From Oscillospiraceae bacterium (lineage in GTDB: Bacteria > Bacillota > Clostridia > Oscillospirales > Ruminococcaceae), in the NCBI GenBank assembly GCA_017394475.1, contig JAFPYQ010000360.1, positions 1-7,529 of the forward strand: a DNA stretch of 7,529 bases, in the 5' to 3' direction. Within the stretch, counting starts at the first letter, position 1. Every line of letters starts with the position of its first letter. The position numbers were made by a program, and so were the translations under genes. The notes beneath the pieces were generated by a model that was not told the origin of the DNA, did no database searches, and saw only the letters and a list, made by a program, of their open reading frames with translations. Below are positions 6,126 to 7,529 of this stretch, in pieces.

Positions 6126-6174
6126 TCGATCAAACTTGTCAAATCCGGAGGATCCTTGTTGCGTTTGGTTGCGT
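6109..6174. promoter_or_regulatory. Three direct repeats of GTTGCGT, candidate operator sites
   Basis: GTTGCGT (ACGCAAC on the coding strand) occurs at 6110-6116, 6158-6164 and 6168-6174. The first and third extend to the identical octamer GGTTGCGT. The two upstream copies are 10 bases apart, about one helical turn, and the downstream copy lies within the spacer of the promoter. This arrangement suits a regulator that binds the same face of the helix and blocks or modulates RNA polymerase. The XRE-AbrB protein of the same operon is the obvious candidate, but that link is inference. Confidence 0.45.
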
Positions 6175-6201
6175 CCCGCTGTGTGCATCATCCACAGCAC
6201 A

Positions 6202-6909
6202 TCATCCGTAATTCCAGCCGTGTTCGCTGTGGTATATCATCAGCTTTGTCATCCCGCCGTCTATACAGATGTTCTCACCTGTGATAAATCCCGCCTTGTC
6301 CGAGCAGAGAAAAAGCACCATAGCCGCGATGTCCATGGGTGTCCCCACCCGTCCCACAGGCTGTTGAGCTGCATCCGCACCTGTGATGTCGCTCTGTGTG
6401 GTATCTATCCACCCCGGGGAGATACTGTTCACCCTCACTTTACCCGCCAGGCTCACCGCCATTGCGTGAGTAAGGGCTGCTATGCCTCCCTTTGCAGCGG
6501 TGTAGCTCTCAGTCTGCGGCTGGCTCATCCTGTCCCGCGAGGATGAGATATTGATTATAGACCCGCCTTTATTGAAATGAGGCAGGAACAGCTTTGACAG
6601 ATAGAATGGCGCTGTCACGCCCACCGACATAGCATACCCGAATTCTTCATAGCTGCACTCATCTATGCCCTTCATGAGCGGCAGGGCATTGTTTATCAGG
6701 TAGTCAATATGGCCGTATTTTTTTACTACACTGTCCGCAAAGGCTTCAAGCACCGCCTTGTCGGATATATCGCCCACATAGTGATCACCCGGTGCCTTAT
6801 CTATTATACAGACTTCTGCACCGTTCTTCGCAAATTCCTCTGCAATACACCTGCCTATGCCCTTTGCTCCCCCGGTTATGACCGCGACCTTGTTTTTCAT
6901 TGTCATCAT
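6202..6909 (-). CDS. SDR-family NAD(P)-dependent oxidoreductase
   Basis: This is a classical short-chain dehydrogenase/reductase of 235 residues, the usual family length. The cofactor motif is TGGAKGIG (12-19). Asp37 at the end of the second strand (CIIDKAP) favours NAD(H) over NADP(H). The core NNA motif is at 73-75, where the usual following Gly is Leu. Catalytic residues are the Ser in NISSS (120-124), Tyr136 and Lys140 in SYTAAK (135-140). SPGW at 164-167 and GENICIDGG at 211-219 are the typical C-terminal motifs. The substrate cannot be read from sequence. The first ATG overlaps the stop of the upstream YdcF-like gene (shared bases 6906-6909), implying translational coupling. The third methionine, at 6900, is an alternative start with AGGTGA nine bases upstream; it would give 232 residues and may be the preferred one. 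Confidence 0.92.
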   Translation of the reverse strand: MMTMKNKVAVITGGAKGIGRCIAEEFAKNGAEVCIIDKAPGDHYVGDISDKAVLEAFADSVVKKYGHIDYLINNALPLMKGIDECSYEEFGYAMSVGVTAPFYLSKLFLPHFNKGGSIINISSSRDRMSQPQTESYTAAKGGIAALTHAMAVSLAGKVRVNSISPGWIDTTQSDITGADAAQQPVGRVGTPMDIAAMVLFLCSDKAGFITGENICIDGGMTKLMIYHSEHGWNYG

Positions 6910-7529
6910 TCACCTGTCTTCTCTAACGGCGGCAGCTCGTGGATGCCATATTCCTCGTAATATATCTTATACGCCGTTTCAACATCCCCCGATAATTCTA
7001 TCAGCGCTCCTGCCTGAAACATTGTAGAAAGCGTTCCCGACGGCGCCTTGTATGCCGCATTTGATACTACACTCATCTTTTCTGCGCCCGCTTTTTCAGC
7101 TCTGAGCGTACACTCTGCATCAAACAGCAATGTACCCGTTGCGATATGATAATCACTGGATACGATTGCAAGCTTTTTCACCTGCGGATATTTTTCCGAC
7201 AGTATATCGTATGTATAGATGGCATTCTGTGCAGTGGTCATGGATCTGTCCTCGACTATGATGCGTTTTTCATCAACGCCGTTTTCCATGAGCCATTCTG
7301 CCATCCTGCCCGATTCTGTTGCATCTTTGTTATCCGCCGCAGTCCCTCCGCCTGTGCATACGATAAGGGCATCCGGATATTTCTGAGCGCTGTTCAGCAC
7401 TACCTTCAGCCTTTCCACAAGCTCCGGCCTCATGGTGCCATCCGGGGCAAGCTGGAACCCGAGGGCTACAATGCACAGTTCATCGGTCTGAGGCAGTCCG
7501 TCGGGCAGCACATCATAATTCAGCGCCAT
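6906..7529 (-). CDS. YdcF/DUF218 (ElyC/SanA-like) protein, 5' end cut by window
   Basis: The visible 207 residues belong to the YdcF/DUF218 superfamily. Its signatures are present: CIVALGFQL (19-27) as the first strand, the conserved RPELVERL segment (34-41), IVCTGGGTAA (56-65), the acidic ATESGRMAEWL (70-80), and IIVEDRSMTTAQNA (90-103), which matches the family's E-x-x-S-x-x-T-x-x-N pattern; AIVSSDYH (121-128) follows. Members are implicated in envelope or peptidoglycan-related processes (ElyC, SanA) or have unknown roles; the function here is open. The last three window bases are an ATG in frame, but this is probably an internal methionine because relatives usually have a membrane or signal segment before this domain. 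The gene is thus treated as partial at its 5' end. It overlaps the SDR gene by 4 bases. Confidence 0.88.
   Translation of the reverse strand: MALNYDVLPDGLPQTDELCIVALGFQLAPDGTMRPELVERLKVVLNSAQKYPDALIVCTGGGTAADNKDATESGRMAEWLMENGVDEKRIIVEDRSMTTAQNAIYTYDILSEKYPQVKKLAIVSSDYHIATGTLLFDAECTLRAEKAGAEKMSVVSNAAYKAPSGTLSTMFQAGALIELSGDVETAYKIYYEEYGIHELPPLEKTGE

Noticed and set aside
6178..6198. Inverted repeat GCTGTG/CACAGC just after the SDR stop as a terminator
   Set aside because: The stem is only 6 bp with a 9-base loop, and a G-rich sequence rather than a U-tract follows on the minus strand.
6066..6200. N-terminal 45-residue extension of the hydrolase
   Set aside because: It lacks an RBS, would bury the signal sequence, and covers the promoter; the internal ATG at 6065 has a perfect AGGAGG.
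5992..6546. Plus-strand open frame over the hydrolase promoter and the SDR gene
   Set aside because: It runs antisense to the Ala-rich signal sequence of the hydrolase and to the SDR motifs, and has a composition typical of a shadow frame.

Overview
The window is a compact, single-strand stretch of bacterial chromosome. Every supported gene lies on the minus strand, so transcription runs from high to low coordinates. I see no rRNA, tRNA, insertion sequence, phage gene or CRISPR array. Mid-range GC content, strong AGGAGG-type ribosome binding sites, short intergenic gaps and an XRE-AbrB hybrid regulator suggest a Gram-positive anaerobe of the Clostridia, possibly a Ruminococcus-like Oscillospiraceae. 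This placement is an inference from style and protein flavour; no marker gene is present to prove it.

Layout in transcription order (right to left). (1) 7529-6202: the C-terminal part of a YdcF/DUF218 protein, cut by the window edge, overlaps by 4 bases a short-chain dehydrogenase/reductase, so the two are probably translationally coupled. (2) A 136-base gap (6066-6201) holds a well-formed sigma-70-type promoter (TTGATA-17-TACAAT, extended -10), a strong RBS and three copies of the heptamer ACGCAAC. It drives a probable three-gene unit: a membrane-anchored alpha/beta hydrolase (6065-5004), an XRE-HTH/AbrB regulator (4996-4556) and a small four-helix membrane protein (4508-4014). (3) A 276-base non-coding gap (3738-4013) is mostly filled by a 95-bp direct tandem repeat in about 2.4 copies. 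(4) A second three-gene unit follows: a secreted HExxH protein with a ricin-like C-terminus (3737-2328), a D-2-hydroxyacid dehydrogenase (2287-1319) and a glycerate kinase (1296-160). (5) The left 159 bases are non-coding and AT-rich, with a perfect 15-bp hairpin at 43-75.

How the genes may work together: the dehydrogenase and glycerate kinase, 22 bases apart, make a plausible two-step route from hydroxypyruvate (or a similar 2-keto acid) through D-glycerate to phosphoglycerate and glycolysis. The link to the secreted HExxH protein is only positional. The regulator sits between the hydrolase and the membrane protein and may control its own operon through the ACGCAAC sites. The most unusual items are the 95-bp tandem repeat, the HExxH/ricin-like protein and the hydrolase/XRE-AbrB/membrane-protein cassette. 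Nothing here proves a new system; these are leads.
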